Positions 10,200-21,619 of a DNA stretch of 64,000 nucleotides are shown here, one piece after another (within the stretch, counting starts at the first letter, position 1; each line of letters starts with the position of its first letter). Source of the DNA: Hygrocybe punicea (taxonomy: Eukaryota; Basidiomycota; Agaricomycetes; Agaricales; Hygrophoraceae). The position numbers and the translations under genes were made by a program. The notes below the pieces were generated by a model. The model searched no databases and was not told where the DNA came from. It saw nothing but the letters and a program-made list of their open reading frames with translations. The DNA is taken from NCBI GenBank assembly GCA_963556145.1, contig OY744466.1, forward strand, positions 1,798,001 through 1,862,000, read 5' to 3'.

Positions 10200-11382
10200 A
10201 TGCCAAGGGGATGCAAAACCTCTGAAGACCTTTGTTTTGTCATCGAGCGCATGCTGGCTCAAGTCAATGTTCTTCAGATTATGGGATACACTGGTTTGAG
10301 CAAGCGCCAGATTCAATGGGTCCAATCCACCATTAAATCAACTGGACAACCATTTTGACATGTGGAGTCTCTTGTTGCACAGGGAAGACCAAGGACACTG
10401 TCATTTGATGATGTCGAGGTAAGTGTTCACCTTACTGCTGATCCTTTGCTCAATTCTTTGCAGTTCTTGCAATCATGTTTGGCTCGCAACTGCGACACCT
10501 ACCTTGACAAACTTCAACAAAGCCTCCAGAACACATGTAAAGTTGAAGTGTCTCTTGTTTCGATATGGTGGGCCTTGCAAAGATCTGGATATACACTGAA
10601 AGCGGCAAGTATTTATTCTCTCCTCCAAAGGGAGTTTAAGGGACTGCTTATCATAATCTCCATCTCAGGTGACACGTCAAGCGATCAAGCACAATATCGA
10701 GAAGCGTGCCAATTTTGTGGCACATATGGGTCTCAACTATAGCCCAGAACAACTACTCTTTGTTGATGAGAGTGCCACAGACCACAGGATTGGACATGGT
10801 CGAGGATGGGCATGGCGGGGGCAAAGAGTGATTCGCAAAAACTTTTTCATTCGTGGTCAATGGTGTGTATTCAATTAGGAATGAGACACCCGTTTCTTAC
10901 ACTGAAAAGGTATTCCATTCTCCCTGCTCTCTTGCTGGATGACATTGTCGCCCTGGAGATTGTGGAGGGCTCATTTACGAAGATAAAATTTGCTCACTTC
11001 GTTGATGGCTTGCTTACTCGTATGAACCCCTTTCCAGGACCAAATTCTGTTCTTGTAATGGACAATGCCCAGATCCATAAATCAGAACTCGTTCAAGAAT
11101 TGATTGCTGATCAGTAAGTCACTTTTTATCCAATTTTCTCGCATTGATATCAATTACAGTGGAATGCGATGTGAATTTCTCCCTCCCTATTCACCTGACT
11201 ATAACCCAATTGAATTGGCATTTTCTGCAATCAAAGCGCATATCCAACGTCACCATCATCAATTTCTTGCCGCTATGGGTAGCATCAATCGCGCAGACAT
11301 TTATCTTGCCCTTCATGATGCTGTCTACTCTATCATGGCTCAAGATGCCTTTGGATGGTTTCAGTACTGTAACTATATTTAA
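10200..11382 (+). pseudogene. Tc1/mariner-type DD34E transposase with one stop codon
   Basis: Cut-and-paste transposase of the Tc1/mariner group. The N-terminus MPRGCKTSEDLCFVIERML with TGLSKRQIQWVQSTI is the helix-turn-helix part, followed by GRPRTLS. Catalytic motifs are LLFVDESATDH (first D), VLVMDNAQIH (second D) and PPYSPDYNPIELAF (E). I count 34 residues between the second D and the E after splicing. Introns: 10420-10463, a GC-AG intron starting GCAAGT near 10608, one near 10863-10909 and one at 11115-11159 (GTAAGT...TTACAG). An in-frame TGA at 10356-10358 breaks the N-terminal domain; otherwise the frame is intact. Terminal inverted repeats were not found by eye. Confidence 0.8.
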
Positions 11383-11572
11383 AACTATGCTGTATGTTAG
11401 TCTACTAAATATTTTGTTATGGCCCAGTACTGAAGTCTTTAACTTCTTTGTTGACCTCAAAATCAGTTTGTTCGGTACTTGAGTGGGGGTTTATTTGTAA
11501 AATTCTATGATCTGTACATTTATCAATGCCAAAATAACGGTTGAGATAAAACTTTGACAATCAAAAAAGTGG

Positions 11573-12374
11573 TTAACAGTATTCCCTGTGCCCCTGGTTC
11601 TGCATTTTGCGTATGGCCTTCACCTCATCATGGGCATAAAGCAAGAGGACATTTGCTGTCCCGAACTTCATGTTGGGACAAATTGCAAGAAGGTCAGCAT
11701 GTGAAAAGGACTCTGGATCTGTGATTTTGGAGAGTCGAATGATATTGTGGTTGTCAAAGTTTTCTGCATACTGTGCAAAATCATGTCCGTCGGCACCACG
11801 AGGACCAGCATCAAGCTCACAGAGCCAGTTTTGAATGAATGGATAAGCTGATGGGTCCCGAAGTGCAGGAGATGGAGAGGGTGGCACAGGCATCATTCTG
11901 GCACCAAACACAGGCTCCCAATCCATAATACTGCGGATAATAGGGCTGATTTGGATAATATGGATGCATGGGTGGGCCTTGGGGTGCAGCCTGAGTGTGA
12001 TAGGTATGGGAGGGGTATCCATGGGCATCCATTGCACTCAGCTGAGCAGTGGGTTCATTTGTTGTAGTTTGAGCTGGCTTGGGTTGGCGGCTGGGAGATA
12101 GTATGTCTTCCAGTTTAAACCCAGGGGGAGGTTTATCGAAATTGCCCTGTTTAAGTTCCTACCAGTGATTTGTCAGATTTGAGACAGATCAAGCTGGAAG
12201 GGACTTACAATCATCATAGCCCACTGAGCTATTTCAGCTTGGACAAGTGCATGATGCTCCCCATTTCGCTTTACATAACAGTATTTCTTTTGATGTTGGG
12301 CACATGCATATTTTAACTCTAAGGCGGTGACCAGCTTCACTATGGTGATGGCCTCTGAAACTTTGGTTGTGCTC
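11573..12374 (-). pseudogene. SAM-domain-like fungal gene, 5' end displaced by the nest
   Basis: Minus-strand gene of a family I recall as widespread in mushrooms. The N-terminal block, EAITIVKLVTALELKYACAQ and KYCYVKRNGEHHALVQAEIA (12366 to about 12208), has Cys pairs that may bind metal. A Pro/Tyr-rich linker (GPPMHPYYPNQPYYPQYYG) follows after an intron. The C-terminus is a helical SAM-like fold (YPFIQNWLCELDAGPRGADG, then SHADLLAICPNMKFGTANVL), ending at 11573. Its start codon is not here: the 8 bp at 12367-12374 (TTGTGCTC) recur at 23180-23187, beyond a 10.8-kb insertion, where ATG AGC ACA is found at 23189-23181. Without the insertion the frame would run straight on. The gene is broken after its third codon. 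Confidence 0.7.
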
Positions 12375-12839
12375 TAGTGTTGCCATAGTTCAGTTCCGAA
12401 CCTAGTTCAAACCCCGAACCGAACCCTAGGTTCAGTCTAAGTTCAGTCAAGTGCTGAACCGGACTGCGGGTTCAGTTCCAGGTTTCGAGGCCTGCCAGAT
12501 TTCCTGAATGGCTCCAAACCGCGTCCAAACTGCAAACGCGGATAATTTTAAGGTATTTGTTTCATTTGTTTTTTATATTTCTTTACTTACTATTTTGTGT
12601 TAAACAGTATCATGTGACCATTGTAGCTTTCATGCAACACGGTCACAGCAACATCAACGTGGGTTGAACACAACATTGCATGTTGTGTTGTGTTCATCAA
12701 GGTAAGTTTCAATAGTTTCTTAACTTTACTAATGTTATTTGCGACAGGCAACTCCACTGCGACCACATCGTGACCACACCCATCTTGGCACAAGATGGAT
12801 GCCAATGCCAATGCAATGCCAGCGGACGGGGGACAGCTG

Positions 12840-13175
12840 CAACACCACCACCACCACCACCACCACCACCACCACCACCATCATCGACCAATGAAAACAA
12901 AAATGGCTATGGCAACGGCAACCAGGCAATGACGATGGCAATGGCCAGCAGCAGCAGCAGCAGCAGCAACTGCAATGGCAGCAACGGCAATGGCCAGCAA
13001 CAGCAGCAGCAGCAACTGCAATGACAGCAGCAGCAGCACCAGCAGCAACGGCATTGGCAGCAGCAGCAGCAACTGCAATGACGGCAGCAGCAGCACCGGC
13101 AGCAACGGCATTGGCAGCAGCAGCAGCACCAGCAGCAATGGCAATGGCAACAGCAGCAGCAGCGCTGGCAATGTC
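12840..13175. repeat. trinucleotide arrays (CCA)n and (CAG)n
   Basis: Perfect CCA repeats at about 12844-12880, then imperfect CAGCAGCAG interspersed with CAACTGCAATGGCAGC to 13170. Similar arrays in reverse orientation occur in E3 (40230-40490). The long Gly, Ala, Ser or Pro frames in all six frames here are artefacts. Confidence 0.9.
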
Positions 13176-13460
13176 AGGCAGGGACCATGGGACAAGACCC
13201 CCCACCCCCCCACACCCCTTAAGGACACCGGAGGGCTCCCCCGCACCCATCTACCTCGCGATATGCAGCGCCATATCTTATGATACATGCCTGCTATTTG
13301 CGAGGAGAACGGAGCTCATGGGAGCCCACCTTGGTCTGGGTTTCAGACCACGTCTGAACCCAGACCGAACGCGGCAAGACAGTTCGACGCCATCCGGGTC
13401 CAGGTTTCACCATGCGCCAAACCAGACCCGAAGTTCAGTTCGCGGTTCTGCCAAAAAGGG

Positions 13461-14838
13461 CACTTCAGTCCACCACTATGGTACATCTAGTTAGATGTAA
13501 CATAACAGTATGTTGTGTTCCATCTAAGTGTTCTACCAGGCCTGGTCTTCCCAGGGACAATTTATTAGTCCCAGGGACATTTCACCCATGGGATATATTT
13601 TCAGACCAAGGCTAAAATGGGACACTTTCAAAAGAGGCCCAGCAGATGATTAAATATCCCAAGGGATAGTTTTAAAAGAGAACCATGGTCTAAATATAAG
13701 TACCATGGTATTCTAGAGCTTATATTTGGCTAAAGTAAGGGACAATATATATTTCATGAATCTACAAAATCTTAGTCCAAGGGATATGTTACCAATGCAG
13801 AAGAAGACTGTGGGACACTGACTGGCACACAAATGTGTCCCATGGGACATTTAGTCTACTATGAATATTTCTCATGGGATACTTTGATTTTGAAGAAATA
13901 TACTATAGGACATTTATTTGACTGTGAATATTTCCCATGGGATGCAAATGTGTGCTTCCATTAATTCAACTTATACCACGGGACATTTATTCTACCATGG
14001 ATATATCCCATGGGACATTTCCATTTGGTCATATTATACCATGGGATATTTATTCTACTGTAGATACATCCCATGGGATACTTACAATTATACCATGGGA
14101 CATTTATTCTACCATTGATTTATCCCATGGGATATTTCCATTTCTTCAAATTATACCATGGGACATTTATTCTACCATAGATATATCCCATGGGACATTT
14201 ATTCTACTGTAGATACATCCCATGGGACATTTCCATTTGTTCATATTATACCATGGGACATTTATTCTACTGTAAATACATCCCATGGGATACTTACAAT
14301 TATACCATGGGACATTTATTCTGCCATGGATATAGCCCATGGGACATTTCCATTTGTTCATATTATACCATGGGACATTTATTATATCATCAATATATCC
14401 CATGGGACATTTCCATTTGTTCAAATTATACCACGGGACATTTATTCTACTGTAGATACATCCCATGGGATACTTACAATTATACCATGGGACATTTATT
14501 CTACCATTGATTTATCCCATGGGATATTTCCATTTCTTCAAATTATACCATGGGACATTTATGCTATCGTAGATATATCCCAAGGGACATTTCCATTTGT
14601 TCATATTGCACCATGGGACTTTTATTCTACCACAGATACGTCCCATGGGATACTCACAATTATACCATGGGACATTTATTCTACCATTGATTTATCCCAT
14701 GGGATATTTCCATTTCTTCAAATTATACCATGGGACATTTATTCTACTGTAGATATGTCCCATGGGATATTTAAATTTATACCACAGGACATTTATTCTC
14801 CCATAAATATGTCCCATGGGAGATTAACAATACTCTAA
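13461..14838 (+). repeat. left terminal inverted repeat of the KDZ element
   Basis: The outer 400 bp are unique sequence mirrored at 22740-23137. The inner kilobase is a tandem array of units built on CCATGGGACATTTATTC, alternating with ATCCCATGGGATA and CATTTCCATTTGTTCA. The CCATGG core is itself palindromic and recurs dozens of times, roughly every 25-60 bp. The continuous frames through it (GTFILLSIYPMGHF-like) are artefacts. Such arrays are likely transposase-binding sites. Confidence 0.85.
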
Positions 14839-14879
14839 CATCAACCATCATTTACCACAACAGCAGAGATGTCGAAGCT

Positions 14880-17219
14880 ATCATACACATGTCAAAGTAA
14901 GGTGTCCAGTTCTGAGTACATGCGGTGCATATCAGTAAATGCAACGGACTTGGCTTCTTCAACCAGTTCATCCTCTTGCTCCGAACATTCCACATCAATC
15001 TCATCATCATCACTTCCATTGTTATCCAGCTGCGCACCACTCTCCAACTGTACCTCTGCACCTCCAGGCCCCCAAAACTGATCAACACAAGGAATTCTGC
15101 GCACCTTTGATTGCCACTGTTCACATAATTGACGTAACTTATTTTTTTGTAGCAGTAATTGATAGATAACATCGGGATCACCTACTCATAAGGATTTAGT
15201 CAAGTGAAAATGTCCAACTCTGGTACTCACTGTGATTGGTACTAGTCTGCTGCAATATCACACACTCTTCGTTCATCCAGTGCTGCATGGCAGCTCTCTC
15301 TTTCTGAATTCGAGCTTCTTCCTCCAAGCAGTGGTCATGGTTGAGGAGAGCCCTGATCCCATCACGGATATTCTCGCTCGCGAGCCAGGCGGGTGCTGGC
15401 TCTTCTGCCTCATCTAGTCCAGAGTCTTGCCAGATGTTGTCATCAACATCCAATGCAAATAGGCCATGACTATCAATCGGTTGGGGGAGGAGAACATTCC
15501 GGAGGGTCCTCCTCTGTCTCGCCAGGTCACTCATTTGCTTGCAGTACTCGTTGTACTTCTTTGCAAGCTTGAGAATGCCTGGCTTGCGGTGCTTGATAGA
15601 TGACATAGTATGGGTTGTGAGTTTCTGTTCTGTTGAAACATTGGATTACACTGCAATAGTGGATAGTGTGTTCATACCATTGACTGCATGCCTGTACGAA
15701 CACTCGAGGCATTCAATTTCAAATTTCCGTTGCCGCAAACGATCATGTATCCAAGTCTTGAGAGCTTGGGCATTCATCCTGATTTGGAGAAAAACATCCG
15801 CCTTCAACTTCTGCAGAGTCATGCGCTGGCCAACACCAAGGGCAGCCCTTTTTCGTCATATACTACGACGCTTGTGCTTAAAGCATGCATCCACGCAGGC
15901 TAAAACATCAGGGCTAGCCATCAAAATCAGAAAGATCAGAAAGGGCGCATTAAAAAGGGTTAGTCACACGTGCCTGGAATTGTGAGGGAAAACACCACCA
16001 AAACAGAGCGGGCAATGACTCCGCAGGTATTCACTTCGCCTAGAAAGGTCCGGCATAGCGGACAGGTTATGGCCGTCGGTGGAATTTCCGTCCATCAGAA
16101 TGTCCGTCATGTCATTTGATGCACTGAATGGGGGGCCATTGTTATCGGTGGAATTTTCGCCTGTTGATTGATGATGCACATCAAGTCTCGACAGCATGCA
16201 GGGAGATTGAACAGAGACTCGGCGTGCAATCTCTATAAGACCTTGAATGTGGGCCTCGGCAGCCTCACAAAGTTTCATGTACCAGTGGAAGGCTGCAGTG
16301 AACCGACGTCGTAAAGACCCCTAGAGTGACATTAAATAAACTCCATACACTCAAAAGTCATAGAACATTACCTGGCCGTGAAGCTGATGTCCCCGATGGT
16401 GTAAGAATGACTCCAATGACTCCGAGAAGGTGCTCATATTGGGTGGCATGCGAACGAAGAGTTCATGAGCGAATGTCAATAAGGTGATATCAACAGCGAG
16501 GGATGGGGCCAAGGGAGCACAAGGGAAAAGTCCTTGCGAGAGCAGCTGCTGAGCTGCGGGGGCACATGAACACACATCGATCTTAATGCATTCCTGGCCT
16601 AGGTGAAATATTAGACCAGAAAACATGAATCTCGAGGAAAACTCACCATGAAAATATACACATACTATGGCCAACGTTCGCACATTGCTCCCGCATGTGC
16701 AATTTGGGGGGTTATTTTGCGGATGGTCTTGGAGGCATTGGGTCTCTCACATGAGACGGAGGTGAAACGGGACTAGCAAAGTGATTAAACTTGTCCACCG
16801 GGCATACTGGCGCTTGCCCTTGCAGCGCTGAGACTCCCGTTGAGCAAGGTCATGTTCCTGTTCAGAGGGACTGAGATCCATGCTGCTGCAGTATCCAACA
16901 TCATCTGATTGAAGGGTGTTGTAAGAGTCGCTGTGGGGTGGTGTTGCTGGCCGATTGCTCGATCCTGACTCTGTGGAATGGTCTGTCGGTTGGGTGAATG
17001 TTCGGCGACCGGGCAATGCGAGGAGCACCTCTGGACCAGGTAAGAACAACAGCACCGAATGATGGGGGTGCTTGGCGCAAGGAGCGTGGGTGAGCGGGAT
17101 GAGACTCGGCAGCTGAGGGGGTACACTTGATGAGTCCCTGGAGAGGAAATGATGGCGCTAGGTGCTGGTGAGGTTGGCAAACGACGTTTGTACCTTGCTT
17201 TGGGTCGGCGAAATGACAT
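14880..17219 (-). pseudogene. KDZ transposase lacking its catalytic core
   Basis: The transcript would run from MSFRRPKARYKRRLPTSPAP (17219) to the stop near 14890. Recognised family blocks, in order: Ser/Pro-rich N-terminus; PNCTCGSNVRTLAIVCVYFH; IDVCSCAPAAQQLLSQGLF with PCAPLAPSLAVDITLL and ELFVRMPPNMS; RRRFTAAFHWY with LRSHCPLCFGG; CVDACFKHKRRS; then directly QKLKADVFLQIRMNAQALK, KLAKKYNEYCKQMSDLARQR, LFALDVDDNIWQDSGLDE and IRDGIRALLNHDHCLEEEA. Between CVDACFKHKRRS and QKLKAD several hundred residues of the transposase core are missing. The join lies near 15820-15880. N- and C-terminal zinc-binding and coiled regions survive with their introns. The deletion makes the element non-autonomous. 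Confidence 0.75.
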
Positions 17220-17289
17220 TCTGAACTGGACAGTCTTGTGAGCACAAACTGAAAACGAGTGGAGAGTGGGAACGACGTCAAGCTCACCA

Positions 17290-18057
17290 GGTAAAGATGA
17301 AAGCTAAAGAGGCACTGCAGTGATTTCCATGTGAGTTATGAAAATTAGCCCAGCGTGAAATGTGTATCTAACTCACAAGCAGTCCACCACCTGATGGACA
17401 GTGCCAGAAAACAATCTGCGCCTGACAGGGAGGACTACAAGACATTTCCTGCTGAAAATGTGGGAGTCGCGAGTTGGTTTATCGCACAAGAATGTCCCTG
17501 GGACAATTCCGGTTTGGGACGTTCTAGTTTGCCGTGGGACACTTTTAATCTTGCTTCCTCATGTTTTGACATGTCGTCCCCCATCCTCTAGCCATCATGG
17601 TTTGCCATTCCTACCATCTATCTAGTTTTACTTGTAGCTCCCTCAATGTAGTACTCGATCAGCAACAGCCAGTTCCCTTTTGTCTCCCCCGTTCCTTTTC
17701 ATCTCCCCCTTTTTACCTTTGGTCTCCCACACTGCCGGCGATACAGAGTACATTGTCAGAGTGTATCAGGTAAAGAAAACAGTGCTTTTCTAATGAAATT
17801 ACTTTCAGAACCGCAGGACCCATCGACCCGGTCCTCCCGCTTTTCGGCAGTAAGTTACTCAACTTATGAAATCTTACATCGACTCATTTGGATACATAGA
17901 GCGGGCGTCGCATGCTCACACGGTCATGCTAGTCCATTTTCCATTGCCAATGGCATTGGTTGGCGATCTCAGGCACGATCCAGCTTCAACATGCGAATAT
18001 TGATGCACATTTGATATATAAACAATTCAGGCTGCGTTTGCCCTTTCCCCACAAACA
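17290..18057. promoter_or_regulatory. divergent intergenic region of the KDZ element
   Basis: About 770 bp between the transposase start (minus) and the accessory gene start (plus). It contains C/T-rich tracts (TCTCCCCC at 17680-17715) of the kind found upstream of fungal start sites. Short frames here are not protein-like. It probably holds both promoters. Confidence 0.4.
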
Positions 18058-21000
18058 ATGGCCAAAAGACCCAAGTCTATGTCTACTCCCACCATGGGCA
18101 TCAATGCACCGCACCAACTACGGTCTTCCCAGAATGCACCCACCATGGAATTGCATTTTGTGCACTCGAAGGGGAACTCCAAACTCTCTTCCCGCAGAAG
18201 TGTTTGCGAAAGACAAGGAAGAGCCCCGCTCCCTGTGAATGGCACGTCAAATGGGGACACCATGGATTCTCCCCGCCAACTGCGAGCTCCTGGTAGCCCT
18301 GGTGCTGAAAAAGGATCCAACGCGTTGGACACGCTCGAAGGAGTACATGCGCCGGAGGTGGACAAAGGAGATCCAAATCAGGTGAAGGGTACTGAGGATG
18401 CGGCCGTCGAGGGTGTACTCGACGATGAAGGTGATGCAGTGGTCGGTGTAGAGGCTCCGGGCTGTCTGGACCCGAATCCTCTTTATATCCCACTTCGTCC
18501 CCGTCCATTCCCATTCATGCATCGTCGATTCTGCCCGATTCCGGTCCTTTCCGTCAATTCCGCTCCGGATTCCGCCTCCGGAATCGTTCCTACTCAAGAT
18601 GCGATGTCTCTAATGACCCGGAATCACTACGTATATAGTTACATATGATATATCTTCATTTCCTGTTACTTAGTACATAGCACCATTCCTCCTATACTCC
18701 GCTCCACTCCTCTACCATCAGTTACAGCCTTCGCTTGTAGTACCTAGTTAATACAGCACAGGATCACTCCCAGTAGTATAAAAGATGTACCCTTATACTA
18801 CAACCATATTATTATCATATCCCACCATATCATATTGCATCCCTTCAGTTCTATTTCTTAGTCCTCGCTTCGTATTGTCTCCATATTAGTCTTCATACTC
18901 CACTCCCTTCACTTCCCCTCTGATCCGGAACCCTGGATTTGGGTTGGATTGACTAGACTACATAGACACTAAACTCCTCTGATCACTTCTTAGCTGATCA
19001 CCCCTTTTCGTAGATTCCTATTTTGGGTATACAACAGAACTCGCCGTCACATCGGTGACGGACTTGATACAGATGCTGAGGGCCAGGTGCCTCAGGTGAG
19101 TATTCACTTTGTTTTCTGTGCCTTCAGCTGACTTGAGCTTTTATTCTTTACTTCATGTGCAGGCCGCCAATGAGGAAATTGCTCCCTCCCCACGTGAATC
19201 CATTAGTGCCAAAGGGACCCCGGTCCCTCATTTTTCCCAGCGGGAATGGTCCCATGACCAACCTGGTTCGTACTTAGTCGTCTCAATGATGCCTCGGCTG
19301 TTAACTATTGCATTAGAGGAGTCTGGAACATCTGGCAGTGACTACTCTGAGGTGCAGCAGGTGAAAGCAGCTGAGTGTCGCAGGGAGACCGAACAAGGCC
19401 ATAAAGCTAGTGATACGGAATCAGAGGATGCATGCATAAACCGCAATCTCTCTGGGGATGCTGTTACAGAGGATGACAACTCTGCGGTTCGATCACCTAC
19501 CAATAAGTCGACCCATGCCCCACAGGATGCTGACGATGGTGATGAAGAGGCGAATGATGCTCCCGAGGACCATTGGACCAAATCCCCTGGACCACTATCC
19601 AAAGCAGCTAAGGCGGAGGCACAGGTGTTTGCTGCCAGAGTCACCGCAGAGGCCGAGCAAATTGCTTGCAACCACAAGAAGAGCACGTGGGAAATTATGC
19701 TGGTGGCTGGCCTAGGTATTCATACGTCTCGCTCGAAGAACCCCTTCAACATGTTCAAGAAGTGGTATGCACACCACCATCCTAACAATGGCCGTAAGTT
19801 ATTTGTGCTTACACCGTGCTTGCAGCTAATTCCCTGAGTGCAGAAAGCTACACAGAATATGGCAAAACCATGCATAAAGCCTATAAGAACATGGTATTAT
19901 CAATTGAGGACCCCACTCAACATGCTGAAGTCATGAAACCCATTTGGGATTTCACGGATGCCTTGGACAAGTCCAAGACTGGTGGACCTCATACCCTCAA
20001 GTCGGTTGTGGCGACGATGCAGACTGCGAAGGATCAATTTACCAACTTGGTGAGTACATCAACTACGTGTGTTCGCAGTCTTCTCACCTCACTCTCAGGC
20101 ATCATCATATCGAAATTTAGAGGAAATTGAAGTTGTCGGTGCCATTGTCTACACCAGTATGGATGCTGCCACCCGGCAAACGTCGTCCATTTTCGCAGAG
20201 TCAGATGACATGTTTGAGTTGATCAAGACCCATGACCTCAACCTCCGGCGAATTCTAGACACGATAACTACCGGCGTCAAGTGAGTTCCTGCACTTTATG
20301 ATACTCCCTTGCCTGACACCCTTGCCAGATCCATTGTGTATCACAAGAGAGGGTTAAATATGCCAGCAGCGACCCTCGATGTAGAATGCCGAGGCCAAGA
20401 AGCCAATCGCGATCGTGATCGCTGTGTTTTCACAGCCATGATGCAGGAGAATCTTGGTATGTATTTCCTGCGAGATTCAATGTAATTTTTGCTGAAATTG
20501 TTACAGATAAACTTGATGGGGTGGTTGGGAAGAAAATTCACTGGCCGAAGTGGCTGAAGACTGCCACAAACCACCATCTCTGCCTTCAGGGTTGGCCCGA
20601 TGACATCACAGCGCCTGGGCCGGGTTTTAACTTCAAGGCATTAGGCTCTCGATCACTTAACCTCCTTGTTGGGGGCTACATCAAGAATGTGAAGAACAAT
20701 AATACAGAAAATATCTTTCCACACATCGTGTCATGGAGTGAAGGTGTGCAATTCCCGACTCAAACATGAGTTTTTCTGAACTACAGTGCAGATGATATTG
20801 CTCGCCCCGACAACGACCCTGTCAAGAGGATCATACCATTAGTTGTATCAAGCTCCGGTGTTGCTCTCCAGCTCCTCAAGGATTGCCCAGAATGGGCTTC
20901 CCATGTTGATAAGAAGTTTCGTGCCAGGCATGGCTCCATGACCTCTAAACAGAAATATGTCAGTTGGGATGACGGTCATGCATCTGAGGATACAGCCCAG

Positions 21001-21213
21001 CGAATGGGGGCACATGTCCGACAGCCCCGTGATCGTGTCAACCACAAGTCAACAGAGCGGGAAGTCCTTGATGAGGATGGGCTTGAGTCAGATGATGGCA
21101 CTCGTCATGCCAGCAGAAACCCCCGCTGCCACCGCCAGAAGTGGACTTACAGTGAGGATGAACCCACGACTGATGACCAAAGGAACGACAAGCAGGGTGG
21201 ATTCCAAGGATGA
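18058..21213 (+). pseudogene. KDZ accessory gene, split by a solo LTR
   Basis: Start chosen at ATG 18058 (MAKRPKSMSTPTMGINAPHQ). Exon 1 runs to 18446, is broken by an LTR, and resumes in frame at 19056 if one TCGG copy is dropped. A GTGAGT intron starts at 19096. Exon 2 (19163 to about 19794) is acidic, Ser-rich, then WTKSPGPLSKAAKAEAQVFA and NPFNMFKKWYAHHHPNNG. Next come SYTEYGKTMHKAYKNM, NLEEIEVVGAIVYTSMDAAT, WPKWLKTATNHHLCLQGWPD and KNNNTENIFPHIVSWSE; the last exon ends 21213. The NPFNMFKKWYAHHHP...EYGKTMHKAY stretch weakly resembles an HMG box. An adjoining frame to 21538 (MPREKQYQWAVHEYRAPKQG) suggests a one-base frameshift near 21190. Function unknown; the position in the element suggests a role in transposition or target binding. 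Confidence 0.6.
18447..19051 (+). mobile_element. solo LTR (family LTR-A) inside the KDZ accessory gene
   Basis: 605 bp from TGTAGAGGCTCCGG to CCGTCACA, collinear with the LTRs at 34682-35294 and 39033-39629. It is flanked by TCGG on both sides (18443-18446 and 19052-19055), a 4-bp duplication. A TATAAAA at 18777-18783 is the presumed LTR promoter. With no internal sequence left, it arose by LTR-LTR recombination after a full element inserted. Confidence 0.85.
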
Positions 21214-21619
21214 TACCTCAGAAATGCCAAGGGAGAAACAGTATCAATGGGCTGTTCATGAATATCGTGCCCCTAAGCAAGGTGCCCATCCCAATGAGTC
21301 CAAGAGACGTTACCCACCAAAGAAATATTTTCTTGCACCCGCTTCAAGCCCGTTAATGCGACCAACAAAACGGTCTTGCTATGTAGATGATTTTCAAGGT
21401 CATAGGAACAGGGACCATGGTGCCTCCAACCGTTGGGTAAAGGGCGGCAGCAAACCGGCAACCACGTCTGAAGCAGGCTCCTCCCATTACAGAGAAGTCG
21501 CGATAACAGACAAAAGTGGGAGTGATGACAATGATTAAGAATGGACTAATATAGTAAGGTTGATCCATCAGATTGAGCTCCAGCTCTTATACCCCTTGAT
21601 TGGTAAGGACAATATTTAG

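Noticed and set aside
12735..13494. Poly-Ala, poly-Ser and poly-Gly frames in all six frames
   Set aside because: CAG and CCA trinucleotide arrays.
13860..14838. Regularly spaced palindromic repeats resembling a CRISPR array
   Set aside because: The spacers are themselves repeated, the array is mirrored at 21620-22740 as a transposon arm, and the genome is fungal.
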